A DNA stretch of 64,000 nucleotides from Pelomonas sp051857475 (GCF_051857475.1 NZ_JBPZGZ010000001.1:1550001-1614000), one strand, 5' to 3'; positions 33,436 through 42,543 are shown, counted from the stretch's first letter. A program made the numbers and translations. The notes: generated by a model from the sequence alone, not told the origin.

Positions 33436-34629
33436 ATGAATCCCAAGAAGAACGCCATCGCCATTGCCGCCGTGCTGGCCGTGGGCCTGCTGCTGGGCGC
33501 CGTCATCTTGCGCGGCGGGGGCGGCAAGGCCGGCCATGACGACCACGACCATGCCGAGGAGAAGCCGCAAGCCGCCGCGTCGGCCCCCTCGACCGCACCC
33601 CGCACCCGCTTCAGCGACGAGCAGCTGCGCCACAACGGCATCGCTCTCGCCGCTGCCGGACCCGCCCGCATCGAGACCGCCTTGCAGCTGCTCGGCGAGG
33701 TCAAGCTCAACCAGGACAAGTCCGTCATCGTGACGCCACGCCTGGCCGGCCTCGTCGAGACCGTGCGCGTCAACGCCGGCGACCGCGTGCAGCGCGGCCA
33801 GGTGCTGGCCGTGCTGTCCAGCCCGGCCCTGGCCGACCAGCGTGCTGAAGCGCTGGCCGCCAACAAGCGCCTGGCACTGGCCCGCAACACGCTGGAGCGG
33901 GAGAAAAAGCTGTGGGAGGAAAAAATCTCCGCCGAGCAGGACTATCTCTCCGCACGCCAGACCTTTCATGAGGCCGAGATCGCTGCCGAGAACGCACGCC
34001 AGAAGCTGGTCGCGCTGGGCGCCGCGGCGGCCGACACGCCGCAAGGGCTGACCCGCTACGAGATCCGCTCGCCGATTGCCGGCGTCATCGTCGACAAGAA
34101 GATCGCCGCCGGCGAGGCCTTGAAGGAAGACGCCACGGTCTTCCAGGTGGCCGACCTGTCCAGCGTCTGGGTGGAACTCACCGTACCGGCCAAGGAGCTG
34201 AACCGGCTGGACGTCGGCATGAAGACCCGCGTCAGGGCCGCGGCCTTCGAGGCCGAGGGCGAAGCCAGGCTGGGCTACGTCGGTGCGCTCGTCGGTGAGC
34301 AAAGCCGCAGCGCCACGGCTCGTCTGGTACTTGCCAATCCCAGGGGCCCGTGGCGGCCGGGGCTGCCGGTCACCGTGGACCTCAACGGTGGCGCGTCTGA
34401 GGTACCCGTGGCCGTCACGGCCGACGCGGTCCAAACGCTGGATGAGCGCACCGTCGTCTTCGTGCGCCAGAACCAGCAGTTCGAGGCCCGCACGGTGACG
34501 CTGGGCCGACGCGATGGCCGGCACGTGGAGGTGCTCAAAGGCCTGTCGGCCGGCGAGCGCTATGCGGCGAGGAACAGCTTCCTCGTCAAGGCGGACATCG
34601 GCAAGGCCGAAGCAGAACACGAGCACTGA
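33436..34629 (+). CDS. czcB: CzcB membrane fusion protein
   Basis: The 397-residue adaptor starts at ATG 33436, 6 bases past czcC. It has an N-terminal anchor (IAIAAVLAVGLLLGAVILRGG) and then the His/Asp-rich sequence GHDDHDHAEE, which may bind zinc or cobalt. The lipoyl/barrel-sandwich halves, helical hairpin and beta-barrel parts follow in order: TPRLAGLVETVRVNAGDRV, EIRSPIAGVIVDKKIAAGE and the SVWVELTVPAKELN strand. It ties CzcA to CzcC. The C-terminal tail is also acidic and His-containing (AEAEHEH). It is one unit with czcC and czcA. Confidence 0.92.
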   Translation: MNPKKNAIAIAAVLAVGLLLGAVILRGGGGKAGHDDHDHAEEKPQAAASAPSTAPRTRFSDEQLRHNGIALAAAGPARIETALQLLGEVKLNQDKSVIVTPRLAGLVETVRVNAGDRVQRGQVLAVLSSPALADQRAEALAANKRLALARNTLEREKKLWEEKISAEQDYLSARQTFHEAEIAAENARQKLVALGAAAADTPQGLTRYEIRSPIAGVIVDKKIAAGEALKEDATVFQVADLSSVWVELTVPAKELNRLDVGMKTRVRAAAFEAEGEARLGYVGALVGEQSRSATARLVLANPRGPWRPGLPVTVDLNGGASEVPVAVTADAVQTLDERTVVFVRQNQQFEARTVTLGRRDGRHVEVLKGLSAGERYAARNSFLVKADIGKAEAEHEH

Positions 34630-34630
34630 C

Positions 34631-37600
34631 ATGTTTGAACGACTCATCCAATTCGCTCTTCGCCAGCGCTGGTTGGTGCTGCTGGCCGTGCTTTTCATGG
34701 GCGCCCTCGGCGTCGTCAGCTACCAGCGCCTGCCCATCGATGCCGTGCCCGACATCACCAATGTGCAGGTGCAGATCAACACCGAGGCGCCGGGCTACTC
34801 GCCGCTGGAGGCCGAGCAGCGCGTCAGCTTCGCCATCGAGACGGCCATGGCCGGCCTGCCCAAGCTGGAGCTGACGCGCTCGCTGTCGCGCTACGGCCTG
34901 TCCCAGGTCACCGTGGTGTTCAAGGAGGGCACCGACCTCTACTTCGCCCGTCAGCTGGTCGGCGAGCGCATCCAGCAGGCGCGCGCCGCCCTGCCACCCG
35001 GCCTGACGCCGACGCTGGGCCCCATCGCGACGGGCCTGGGCGAGATCTATATGTGGACCGTCGAGGCCAGAGAGGGCGCCCTGAAGGCCGATGGCACGCC
35101 CTACACGCCGACCGACCTGCGCGAGATCCAGGACTGGATCGTCAAGCCGCAGCTGCGCACCGTACCCGGCGTGACCGAGATCAACACCATCGGCGGCTAC
35201 GCCAAGGAATACCAGGTCGCGCCCTGGCCCGACAGGCTGGTGGCCCATGGCATCGCCCTGCAAGAGCTGGTGCAGGCGCTGGAGCGCAACAACGCCAATG
35301 TCGGTGCCGGCTATATCGAGAGGCGCGGCGAGCAGGTGCTGATCCGCGCGCCGGGCCAGGTGGCGAGCATCGAGGACATTGCCGACATCGTCGTCAGCAC
35401 CACCCAGGGCGTGCCGGTGCGCGTGCGAGACGTCGCCGACGTCGGCATCGGCCAGGAGCTGCGCAGCGGCAGCGCCACCGAGAACGGCCGAGAGGTCGTG
35501 CTGGGCACCGTCTTCATGCTGATGGGCGAGAACAGCCGCCAGGTCTCGCAGGCCGTGGACCAGCGGCTGCAGGAGATCAACCGCAGCCTGCCGAGCGGCG
35601 TCATCGCCCAGACCGTCTACGACCGCACGACCCTGATCGACAAGGCCATAGACACCGTCAAGAAGAACCTGCTGGAAGGCGCCCTGCTCGTCGTCGCCAT
35701 CCTGTTCGGCTTTCTGGGCAATATCCGCGCGGCCCTCATCACGGCGGCGGTCATCCCGCTGTCCATGCTCTTCACCTTCAGCGGCATGGTGGCGAACAAG
35801 GTCAGCGCCAACCTGATGAGCCTGGGGGCCCTGGACTTCGGCATCATCGTCGACGGTGCCGTCGTCATCGTCGAGAACTGCGTGCGGCGCCTCTCTCATG
35901 CCCAGGCCGCGGCCGGCCGAGTGTTGACGCGCAGCGAGCGCTTCGACGAAGTCTTCACCGCCGCCCGCGAGGCACGCCGGCCGCTGCTGTTCGGCCAGCT
36001 CATCATCATGGTGGTCTATCTGCCCATCTTTGCCTTGAGCGGCGTCGAAGGAAAGATGTTCCACCCGATGGCCTACACGGTTGTCATCGCGCTGCTGGGG
36101 GCCATGCTGCTGTCGGTGACTTTCGTGCCGGCAGCGGTCGCCCTCTTCATCGGCGACCAGGTCGGCGAGAAGGAGAACCGGCTGATGGGCTGGGCACGGC
36201 GCGGCTACACACCGCTGCTGAACTGGACGCTGGCCAACCCGCCGCTGGTGCTCGCCATCGCCGTTGTTGCGGTCGCCTTGAGCGCGCTGATGGCCACGCG
36301 CCTGGGCAGCGAGTTCGTGCCCAGCCTGGACGAAGGCGACCTGACGACGCACGCCATGCGCATCCCCGGCACGTCGCTGAGCCAGTCCACCGAGATGCAG
36401 CGCGAGCTGGAACGCACCCTGCTGGCCCAGCCCGAGGTACTGCGTATCTTCTCCAAGATCGGCACCGCCGAAATCGCGACCGACCCCATGCCGCCCAGCG
36501 TGGCCGACACCTATGTGATGCTGAAGCCGCGCCATGAATGGCCCGATCCGCGGCGCAGCACGGCCTCGCTCGTCGAAGACCTGCAGGCCCTGGCCGCCAC
36601 CGTGCCGGGCAACAACTACGAGTTCACCCAGCCCATCCAGATGCGCTTCAACGAGCTGATCTCGGGCGTGCGCAGCGACGTGGCCGTCAAGGTCTTCGGC
36701 GACGACATGGCGGTGCTGGAGGCGACGGCCGAGCAGATCGCCGATGTGCTGCGCGGCGTGGACGGCGGCGCCGACGTGAAGGTGGAGCAGACGACCGGAC
36801 TGCCGATGCTCACGCTGCAGATCGATCGCACCAAGCTCGCTCGACTGGGCTTGTCAGTGGCCGACGTTCAGCAGACCGCGGCGACCGCCATCGGCGGCCA
36901 GGAGGCAGGCGTGCTCTTCCAGGGCGACCGGCGCTTCGACATCCAGGTGCGCCTGCCCGACAGCTTGCGCAGCGACGTCGAGGCCCTGCAGCGCCTGCCG
37001 CTGCGCTTGCCGAACGGCGCGCATGTGCGGCTCGGCGAGGTCGCCGGTTTCGAGCAGTCGCCCGGCCCCAACCAGGTCAGCCGCGAGAACGGCAAGCGCC
37101 GCGTGGTGGTGACGGCCAATGTCCGGGGGCGCGACATCGGCTCGTTCGTCGCCGAGGCCCAGGCTGCATTGCAAGCCAAGGTCAAGGTGCCGACCGGCTA
37201 CTGGACGAGCTGGGGTGGCACCTTCGAGCAGTTGCAGTCGGCCACGGACCGGTTGAAGCTCGTCGTACCCCTGGCGCTGGCCCTGGTCTTCGCCCTGCTG
37301 TTCGCGATGTTCGGCAATCTGCGCGACGGGCTCATCGTCTTCACCGGCGTGCCCTTTGCGCTGACCGGCGGCATCGTGGCCCTGTGGCTGCGCGGCATCC
37401 CGCTGTCGATCTCGGCCGGTGTGGGCTTCATCGCGCTGTCGGGCGTGGCGGTGCTGAACGGTCTCGTCATGATCGCCTTCATCCGTTCGCTGCGGGACGA
37501 CGGGGCGAGCGTGGAGGACGCGGTGCGAGAAGGGGCACTGTCGCGCCTGAGGCCGGTGCTGATGACGGCCCTGGTTGCATCTCTCGGCTTTGTCCCGATG

Positions 37601-37774
37601 GCGCTCGCCACCGGCACCGGCGCCGAAGTGCAGAGGCCGCTGGCCACTGTCGTCATCGGCGGCATCCTGTCGTCGACGGCACTGACCCTGCTGGTGCTGC
37701 CCCTGCTCTACCGCTGGGCGCACCGCGAGCGAAGCGCCTCAACCAGCCCGATAGGTGTCGACGTCCAAACCTAG
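34631..37774 (+). CDS. czcA: CzcA heavy-metal RND efflux pump
   Basis: ATG 34631 begins one base after the czcB stop. The 1047-residue protein is of normal length for CzcA. The proton-relay triad of zinc/cobalt/cadmium pumps is present at the reference positions: Asp402, Asp408 and Glu415 (GALDFGIIVDGAVVIVEN). Copper/silver CusA-type pumps carry a different motif there. Twelve membrane helices and two large periplasmic loops can be traced. It uses the proton gradient to expel Zn2+, Co2+ or Cd2+. The last 36 bases overlap the 3' end of dctD on the other strand, so the two genes converge with no terminator space. Confidence 0.94.
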   Translation: MFERLIQFALRQRWLVLLAVLFMGALGVVSYQRLPIDAVPDITNVQVQINTEAPGYSPLEAEQRVSFAIETAMAGLPKLELTRSLSRYGLSQVTVVFKEGTDLYFARQLVGERIQQARAALPPGLTPTLGPIATGLGEIYMWTVEAREGALKADGTPYTPTDLREIQDWIVKPQLRTVPGVTEINTIGGYAKEYQVAPWPDRLVAHGIALQELVQALERNNANVGAGYIERRGEQVLIRAPGQVASIEDIADIVVSTTQGVPVRVRDVADVGIGQELRSGSATENGREVVLGTVFMLMGENSRQVSQAVDQRLQEINRSLPSGVIAQTVYDRTTLIDKAIDTVKKNLLEGALLVVAILFGFLGNIRAALITAAVIPLSMLFTFSGMVANKVSANLMSLGALDFGIIVDGAVVIVENCVRRLSHAQAAAGRVLTRSERFDEVFTAAREARRPLLFGQLIIMVVYLPIFALSGVEGKMFHPMAYTVVIALLGAMLLSVTFVPAAVALFIGDQVGEKENRLMGWARRGYTPLLNWTLANPPLVLAIAVVAVALSALMATRLGSEFVPSLDEGDLTTHAMRIPGTSLSQSTEMQRELERTLLAQPEVLRIFSKIGTAEIATDPMPPSVADTYVMLKPRHEWPDPRRSTASLVEDLQALAATVPGNNYEFTQPIQMRFNELISGVRSDVAVKVFGDDMAVLEATAEQIADVLRGVDGGADVKVEQTTGLPMLTLQIDRTKLARLGLSVADVQQTAATAIGGQEAGVLFQGDRRFDIQVRLPDSLRSDVEALQRLPLRLPNGAHVRLGEVAGFEQSPGPNQVSRENGKRRVVVTANVRGRDIGSFVAEAQAALQAKVKVPTGYWTSWGGTFEQLQSATDRLKLVVPLALALVFALLFAMFGNLRDGLIVFTGVPFALTGGIVALWLRGIPLSISAGVGFIALSGVAVLNGLVMIAFIRSLRDDGASVEDAVREGALSRLRPVLMTALVASLGFVPMALATGTGAEVQRPLATVVIGGILSSTALTLLVLPLLYRWAHRERSASTSPIGVDVQT

Positions 37775-39100
37775 GCGGCGAATGCGGTCGTGCAGGGTCT
37801 TGCGCGCCAGGCCCAGGCGCTCGCCGGCCTTGGCGATGTTGCCGCCGCTCTCCTGCAGGGCCTGCACGATCCACTGGCGCTCGACGGAGGCCAGCGCTTC
37901 GTCGAGCGGCGCCTGCGGCAAGGCCGTGGGTTCGCTCGGCGTGGGCAGCTGCGGTGCCGGTGCCTCATTGACGAGGCCCAGCACCCAACGCTCGGCAAAG
38001 TTGCGCAGCTCGCGCACATTGCCGGGCCAGTCGCGTGACTGCCAGGCCGCGAGCTGGGTGGCCGTCCACGCGGGCACGGGGCGCTGCAGGCGTTCGCCCG
38101 CCTGGGCGCAGAAGCGGTCCAGCAGCAGCGGGATGTCCTCGCGGCGCTGGCGCAGCGGCGGCAGCGCGATGCTGGCCACGTCCAGGCGGTAGAACAGGTC
38201 CTCGCGGAAACGCCCTTCCCTCGCCAACTCCAGCAGGTCCACCTTGGTGGCCGCGACGACGCGGCAGGCCAGCGGCACGGCCGTGTTGGCACCCAGGCGC
38301 TCGACGCTGCGCTCCTGCAGCACCCGCAGCATCTTGACCTGCAGGGCCAGAGGCATGGACTCGATCTCGTCGAGAAAGACCGTGCCGTCGCCGGCGAATT
38401 CCAGCTTGCCGATGCGGCGCTTGTTGGCGCCCGTGTAAGCCCCGGCCTCGGCGCCGAAGATCTCCGACTCGAAGACGCTCTCGGGCAGCGCACCGCAGTT
38501 GATGGCGACGAAGGCGCCGCGTGCGCCGCAGGCCGCGTGCAGGGCGCGCGCCACGACTTCCTTGCCCGTGCCGGTCTCGCCGTGGATGAGCACGTCCACG
38601 CGCGCCGGTCCCAATGTGTGGATCAGCGTGCGCACCTGCTCCATGGCCGCACTGGCGCCCACCAGGCCGTCGGCCGGACCGCCGCCGAGCTGGGCCTTCA
38701 ATCGCCGGTTCTCCAGCACCAGGCGGCGCTGGGCCAGGGCACGGCGCACCACCTCGACGAGGTGCTCGGCCGAGAAAGGCTTCTCGATGAAGTCCCAGGC
38801 GCCATCGCGCATGGCCTCCACGGCCATGCCGATGTCGCCATGGCCGGTGACGAGGATGACCGGCAGTTCGGGGTCCTGCTCGCCCAGGCGCTGCAGCAGG
38901 CTCAGGCCGCTGTCGCCGGGCAGCTGCACATCGCAGACGACGACACCGGCGAAGCCCGGCCTGAGCCAGGCGCGCGCCGCCTCGGCCGAGTCCACGCCGT
39001 GGCATTGCAGGCCCGCCAGGCGCAGGCTCTGCGAGGTGGCCAGTCGCACATGCTCGTCGTCCTCGACGAGCAGCACTTCGATGGAATCAGTCGGCGCCAT
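37739..39100 (-). CDS. dctD: Sigma-54-dependent response regulator, DctD-like
   Basis: The start ATG 39100 overlaps the kinase stop by 14 bases and gives 453 residues. The receiver has acidic residues at 14-15 and phosphoacceptor Asp57. The AAA+ domain has Walker A GETGTGK (174-180), the sigma-54 contact loop GAYTGA (220-225, tyrosine replacing the usual phenylalanine) and FLDEIESMPL. The C-terminal Fis-type helix-turn-helix is near 415-445 (NIAKAGERLGLARKTLHDRI). It is the partner of the DctB-like kinase and probably drives the transporter at 41057-42391, whose upstream region has a sigma-54 promoter. It converges on czcA and overlaps it. Confidence 0.9.
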   Translation of the reverse strand: MAPTDSIEVLLVEDDEHVRLATSQSLRLAGLQCHGVDSAEAARAWLRPGFAGVVVCDVQLPGDSGLSLLQRLGEQDPELPVILVTGHGDIGMAVEAMRDGAWDFIEKPFSAEHLVEVVRRALAQRRLVLENRRLKAQLGGGPADGLVGASAAMEQVRTLIHTLGPARVDVLIHGETGTGKEVVARALHAACGARGAFVAINCGALPESVFESEIFGAEAGAYTGANKRRIGKLEFAGDGTVFLDEIESMPLALQVKMLRVLQERSVERLGANTAVPLACRVVAATKVDLLELAREGRFREDLFYRLDVASIALPPLRQRREDIPLLLDRFCAQAGERLQRPVPAWTATQLAAWQSRDWPGNVRELRNFAERWVLGLVNEAPAPQLPTPSEPTALPQAPLDEALASVERQWIVQALQESGGNIAKAGERLGLARKTLHDRIRRLGLDVDTYRAG

Positions 39101-40925
39101 GCGGGGATTGTGTGACGGGCAGCCTGAGGGCGAAGCGGGCGCCGCCTCCATCCTGTTTCTGTCGGTTGGCACCCTGCAACGAGCCGCCCAGGGCATTGGC
39201 GATGGAGGCCGAGATGGACAGCCCCAGGCCCAGGCCATCACCGCGGCGCTTGGTGGTGAAGAAGGGCTCGAACAGACGGGCCAGCACGTCGTCACTGAGG
39301 CCGGGGCCGTCGTCGGTCACGCTCAGCACGGCCTGATCGGCCTCCAGCTCGGCCTGCAATGTCACCCTGCCACCGCCCTTCTCGGCGCTGGCGTCGATGC
39401 CGTTGCGCAGCAGGTTGACCAGCACCTGCTCGATGCGCACCTGCTGGCCCAGCACGGCCAGCCCCGGCGGGACCGGCAGGCACTCCAGCGTCACGCGCTG
39501 GCGGCGTGCCTCGGCACCGACCAGGGCCACAGCCGCCTGGAAGGCCGTGGCCACATCCACCGGCTGCACGCGCAGTTCGTCACGGCGCGCAAAACCTTTG
39601 AGCTGGGCCACGATGGCGGCGATGCGCCGGGTCAGCTGATCGATGGCTTCGAGATTGCCTTCCGCATCGGCCTGCATGCCGCGCTCCAGGAAGACGCGGG
39701 CGTTGTCGTTCAGCGCCCGCAGGGCCGCCAGCGGCTGGTTGATCTCATGCGTGATGCTGGCGGCCATCTGGCCCAGCACGGCGAGCTTGCCGGCCTGCAC
39801 GAGGTCATCCTGGGTGGCGCGCAAGGCCTGCTCGGTGCGATGCAGCTCGTCGACGCGGGCCTGCAGCTCCCGGGTGCGCTCGGCGATGCGCGCCTCCAGG
39901 CTGTCATAGGCGGCGCGCAGCTCCCCCTGCGCGGCGAGCCGTTCCCGCGCGCGGCGGCGGCGCAGTTGCAGATAGGCGAGCAGCAGCAGCAGGGACACCC
40001 AGGCCAGGCCCGCAGCCCAGGCGCGGCCGGCGGCAATCTGCTCGGCGCCGCGAATCTCGGTAAAGGACAGCAGGGTCCAGCCCCTGCCGTCCACCGGCAG
40101 CTCGGTGACCAGGGAACGCAGCCAGGCGGTGCCAATGCCGATGCGCTCGACACGCCGTTCGGCGCGTGCCCGCGAGGCGTCCCTTGCCAGCGGCTTCAGC
40201 GGCAGGTCGCCGTACTGCTGGGTGTCATGCAGCTCGGCGCGCGCCGCTGTCGAGAGCGGCTGCAGCGTGCGGTACTTCCATTCCGGTCGGCTGGCGAGGA
40301 AGACCACGCCACGCGCGTCGGCCAGCATCAGGTCGCCGGCGCTGCGGGCCCAGTTGGCCTCCATCTCGTCCAGCGACACCTTGAGCACGACAACGCCGGT
40401 GGCCGCACCGGCGAGGCGGTGGGCGATGAAATAGCCTGGCGTGCCTGTCGTCGAGCCGCGCGCATAGAAGTGGCCACTGCCGCTCGCCATCGCGTCGCGG
40501 AAGTAGGGCCGGTAGGCGTAGTTCTGGCCGACAAAGGTCTGGGTGTCGCGCCAGTTGCTGGCGGCCAGCGTCAGGCCGTTGGCGTCGATGAGAAAGATGG
40601 CCGCCGCGGCCGCGTCGCGGGCCACGGCTTCGAGCAAGGCATTGACTTCAGCGGCCCTTGCCTTGGAGGCCGGTTCGGCGAGCAAACCGGACAAGGCCGG
40701 ATGCCGTGCCAGCACCTGCGGCACGGTCTCGTACTTGTCCAGGGCGCCGGTCAGCTCATGGGCCACGAAGCGCAGATGACGCTGGGCATCGTCTCGCGTC
40801 TGCGCCAGGGCCAGGTCCAACGACAGGCGCCAGGCGGCATAGGCCACCGCAGCGCCGCCCAGTGTCACCAGCAACAGCAGCACGAGGCTGCGTTGCCAGC
40901 GGGGACGCTTCAGCGGCTCATGCAT
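39087..40925 (-). CDS. dctB: C4-dicarboxylate sensor kinase, DctB-like
   Basis: The 612-residue kinase has an N-terminal membrane helix (SLVLLLLVTLGGAAVAYAA) and a periplasmic double-Cache-like sensor of about 250 residues (QNYAYRPYFRDAMASGSGHFYARGS). A second helix follows (AWAAGLAWVSLLLLLAYL). A coiled linker leads to the phosphoacceptor box ASITHEINQPLAALRALNDN and an ATPase with NGIDASAEKGGG, DDGPGLSDDVL and GLGLGLSIS. This is the architecture of DctB, which senses C4-dicarboxylates such as succinate and fumarate. It is coupled to the DctD-like regulator. The ligand itself is inferred from family and context. Confidence 0.88.
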   Translation of the reverse strand: MHEPLKRPRWQRSLVLLLLVTLGGAAVAYAAWRLSLDLALAQTRDDAQRHLRFVAHELTGALDKYETVPQVLARHPALSGLLAEPASKARAAEVNALLEAVARDAAAAAIFLIDANGLTLAASNWRDTQTFVGQNYAYRPYFRDAMASGSGHFYARGSTTGTPGYFIAHRLAGAATGVVVLKVSLDEMEANWARSAGDLMLADARGVVFLASRPEWKYRTLQPLSTAARAELHDTQQYGDLPLKPLARDASRARAERRVERIGIGTAWLRSLVTELPVDGRGWTLLSFTEIRGAEQIAAGRAWAAGLAWVSLLLLLAYLQLRRRRARERLAAQGELRAAYDSLEARIAERTRELQARVDELHRTEQALRATQDDLVQAGKLAVLGQMAASITHEINQPLAALRALNDNARVFLERGMQADAEGNLEAIDQLTRRIAAIVAQLKGFARRDELRVQPVDVATAFQAAVALVGAEARRQRVTLECLPVPPGLAVLGQQVRIEQVLVNLLRNGIDASAEKGGGRVTLQAELEADQAVLSVTDDGPGLSDDVLARLFEPFFTTKRRGDGLGLGLSISASIANALGGSLQGANRQKQDGGGARFALRLPVTQSPHGAD

Positions 40926-40947
40926 AGGCGGGGTATTCGGGCCGAGC

Positions 40948-41055
40948 GCCGGGCCGCTCCCTAGCCGGCCCGCCTGGCGATGTGCCTGGTGGTCGAGCCG
41001 CCAGGCATCGCCGCCCCCTCGGGGGGCGGATCAGCGTTCCCGCTGGGCCGGGGGC
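40948..41055 (-). repeat. Dispersed structured repeat, copy 2 (downstream of MHS transporter)
   Basis: Read on the minus strand, this copy begins 1 base past the transporter stop. Bases 41055-41012 equal copy 1 with three changes, and 40961-40948 (GGGAGCGGCCCGGC) is identical, with 50 bases between. The hairpins are CCGCCCCC/GGGGGCGG (41011-41029), CAGCG/CGCTG (41032-41045), and a middle TGCCTGG/CCAGGCA stem near 40982-41006. That middle stem has no sequence similarity to the middle hairpin of copy 1. With its flanks it fills the 131-base gap between dctB and the transporter. Confidence 0.78.
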
Positions 41056-41056
41056 T

Positions 41057-42391
41057 TCAGGTTTCAGCATCGATTCGCGAATGCCGGCGCGTGTCACGCA
41101 TCAACAGATAGACGAGCAGCGAGCAGGCGATCACCGCGGTAGCGTACCAATAGAAGCCGCTTTCCATGCCCTGCTGCTTGAACCACAGCGCGATGTACTC
41201 GGCGCTGCCGCCGAAGACCGACACGGCGATGGCATAAGGCACGCCCACGCCGGTGGCACGGATGGAGGCCGGGAAGAGCTCGGCCTTCACGACGGCATTG
41301 ATGGAGGTGTAGCCGCTGACGATGAGCCAGGCACAGGCGATCAGGCCGAAAGCCTCCCACGGTCCTTGCGCGTGGCGGATGGCCGTCAGCAGCGGCACCG
41401 TGAACAGCGTGCCCAGCACGGCGAAACCCAGCAGCAGCGGCTTGCGGCCGATGCGGTCCGACAGCGCACCGTACAGCGGCTGCAGCATGGCGGCGAAGAC
41501 CAGGCTGGCGGCGGACACCGCCGTCGTCTGCGCGTCCGTCAGGCCGACCGACAGCTTCAGGAACTTCTGCATATACGTCGTGTAGACGTAGAAGGCCAGC
41601 GTGCCGCCCATGGTCAGGCCGATGACGATGAGGCATTCGCGCGGATGCTGCATCAGCAGCTTGAAGCCGCCCATGCGGTCCTTGCCATGCTTGCTTTTGT
41701 GGTTCTCGAAGGCCTTGGTCTCGGGCAGGTCGGAACGCATGATGAGGGCGACGACGGCCAGCAGCGCGCCGATGAAGAAGGGAATGCGCCAGCCCCAGGC
41801 CTTCAGTTCAGCCGTGTCGAGCACGAAGTTCTGCAGCACCAGCAGCACGACCAGGGCCGTCAGCTGGCCGCCGATCAGCGTCACGTACTGGAAGCTGGAA
41901 TAGAAGCCTCGGTGCTTGGAGGTCGCCATCTCAGAGAGGTAGGTGGCGCTGGAGCCGTACTCGCCGCCCAGGCTCAGGCCTTGCAGCAGGCGGGCGAGCA
42001 GCAGGATGACGGGCGCGCCGACGCCCACCGATGCATAGGTGGGCGAGCAGGCAATCAGCAGCGAGCCGCCGCACATCAACAGCACCGAGGCCATCAGCGC
42101 CTTGCGCCGGCCATGGCGGTCGCCGATGTAGCCGAACAGCAGGCCACCGATGGGCCGCACGAAGAAGCCCAGCGCAAAGATGGCCGCGGTGGACATGGAC
42201 TGGGCCACCGGGTCGCTGGACGGGAAGAAGGCCGAGGAGAAATAAAGGGAGAAGGCCGCGTAGCAGTAGAAGTCGTACCACTCGACGAGGTTGCCGATGG
42301 AGCCGACGAAGATGGCCTTGACGCGCTTGAGCTCGATGTGATCGGGCGCCTGGGCGGCGCCTGCCGAGGTCGGCGGATAGATCGCTGACAT
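41057..42391 (-). CDS. MHS-family MFS transporter (alpha-ketoglutarate/dicarboxylate permease type)
   Basis: ATG 42391, after AGGAGAC, gives 444 residues with 12 hydrophobic segments. It carries the MHS marks: GSIGNLVEWYDFYCYAAF in helix 1, FVRPIGGLLFGYIGDRHGRRKAL and LQGLSLGGEYGSSATYL. It is similar to the KgtP and ShiA branch, proton symporters for 2-oxoglutarate, shikimate or related acids. A sigma-54 promoter match precedes it, and the DctBD-like pair lies just downstream on the same strand. This makes a dicarboxylate or 2-oxoacid substrate likely. The exact substrate cannot be read from sequence. Confidence 0.88.
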   Translation of the reverse strand: MSAIYPPTSAGAAQAPDHIELKRVKAIFVGSIGNLVEWYDFYCYAAFSLYFSSAFFPSSDPVAQSMSTAAIFALGFFVRPIGGLLFGYIGDRHGRRKALMASVLLMCGGSLLIACSPTYASVGVGAPVILLLARLLQGLSLGGEYGSSATYLSEMATSKHRGFYSSFQYVTLIGGQLTALVVLLVLQNFVLDTAELKAWGWRIPFFIGALLAVVALIMRSDLPETKAFENHKSKHGKDRMGGFKLLMQHPRECLIVIGLTMGGTLAFYVYTTYMQKFLKLSVGLTDAQTTAVSAASLVFAAMLQPLYGALSDRIGRKPLLLGFAVLGTLFTVPLLTAIRHAQGPWEAFGLIACAWLIVSGYTSINAVVKAELFPASIRATGVGVPYAIAVSVFGGSAEYIALWFKQQGMESGFYWYATAVIACSLLVYLLMRDTRRHSRIDAET

Positions 42392-42425
42392 GGGGCTGTC
42401 TCCTGTGGTTGTGTGCCCAGGATGA

Positions 42426-42440
42426 GCAGCTTGCGTGCCA
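42426..42440 (-). promoter_or_regulatory. Sigma-54 promoter upstream of the MHS transporter
   Basis: On the minus strand TGGCAC (42440-42435), five bases, then CTGC (42429-42426) match the -24/-12 pattern TGGCAC-N5-TTGC with one mismatch. The start of transcription would fall near 42415, leaving about 24 bases before the ATG with AGGAG placed correctly. It fits control by the DctD-like activator encoded nearby. Confidence 0.72.
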
Positions 42441-42478
42441 GGCTCAAAAGCGTCGCTTTCGAGGTGGCGCAGTAGCAA

Positions 42479-42500
42479 GATCGGCGGTTTGTCGCCGATC
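42479..42500. promoter_or_regulatory. Perfect palindrome, possible DctD upstream activator site
   Basis: GATCGGCG (42479-42486) and CGCCGATC (42493-42500) are exact complements 6 bases apart. The centre is about 50 bases upstream of the -24 element, where enhancer sites of sigma-54 activators are often found. It could instead be a terminator hairpin for the gene ending at 42544, but no U run follows on that strand (TTGCTACTG). Confidence 0.5.
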
Positions 42501-42543
42501 AACCGGGGTCAGCCGGCCGCCAGCGGCGGCAATCCGCCGCCGT

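Noticed and set aside
32020..34698. An 892-residue minus-strand frame over czcC and czcB
   Set aside because: It overlaps two well-supported genes fully and shows no domain.
34631..37774. A copper/silver CusA assignment for the RND pump
   Set aside because: The helix-4 motif is DFGIIVDGAVVIVE, with Asp402/Asp408/Glu415 as in CzcA; CusA has a different motif.
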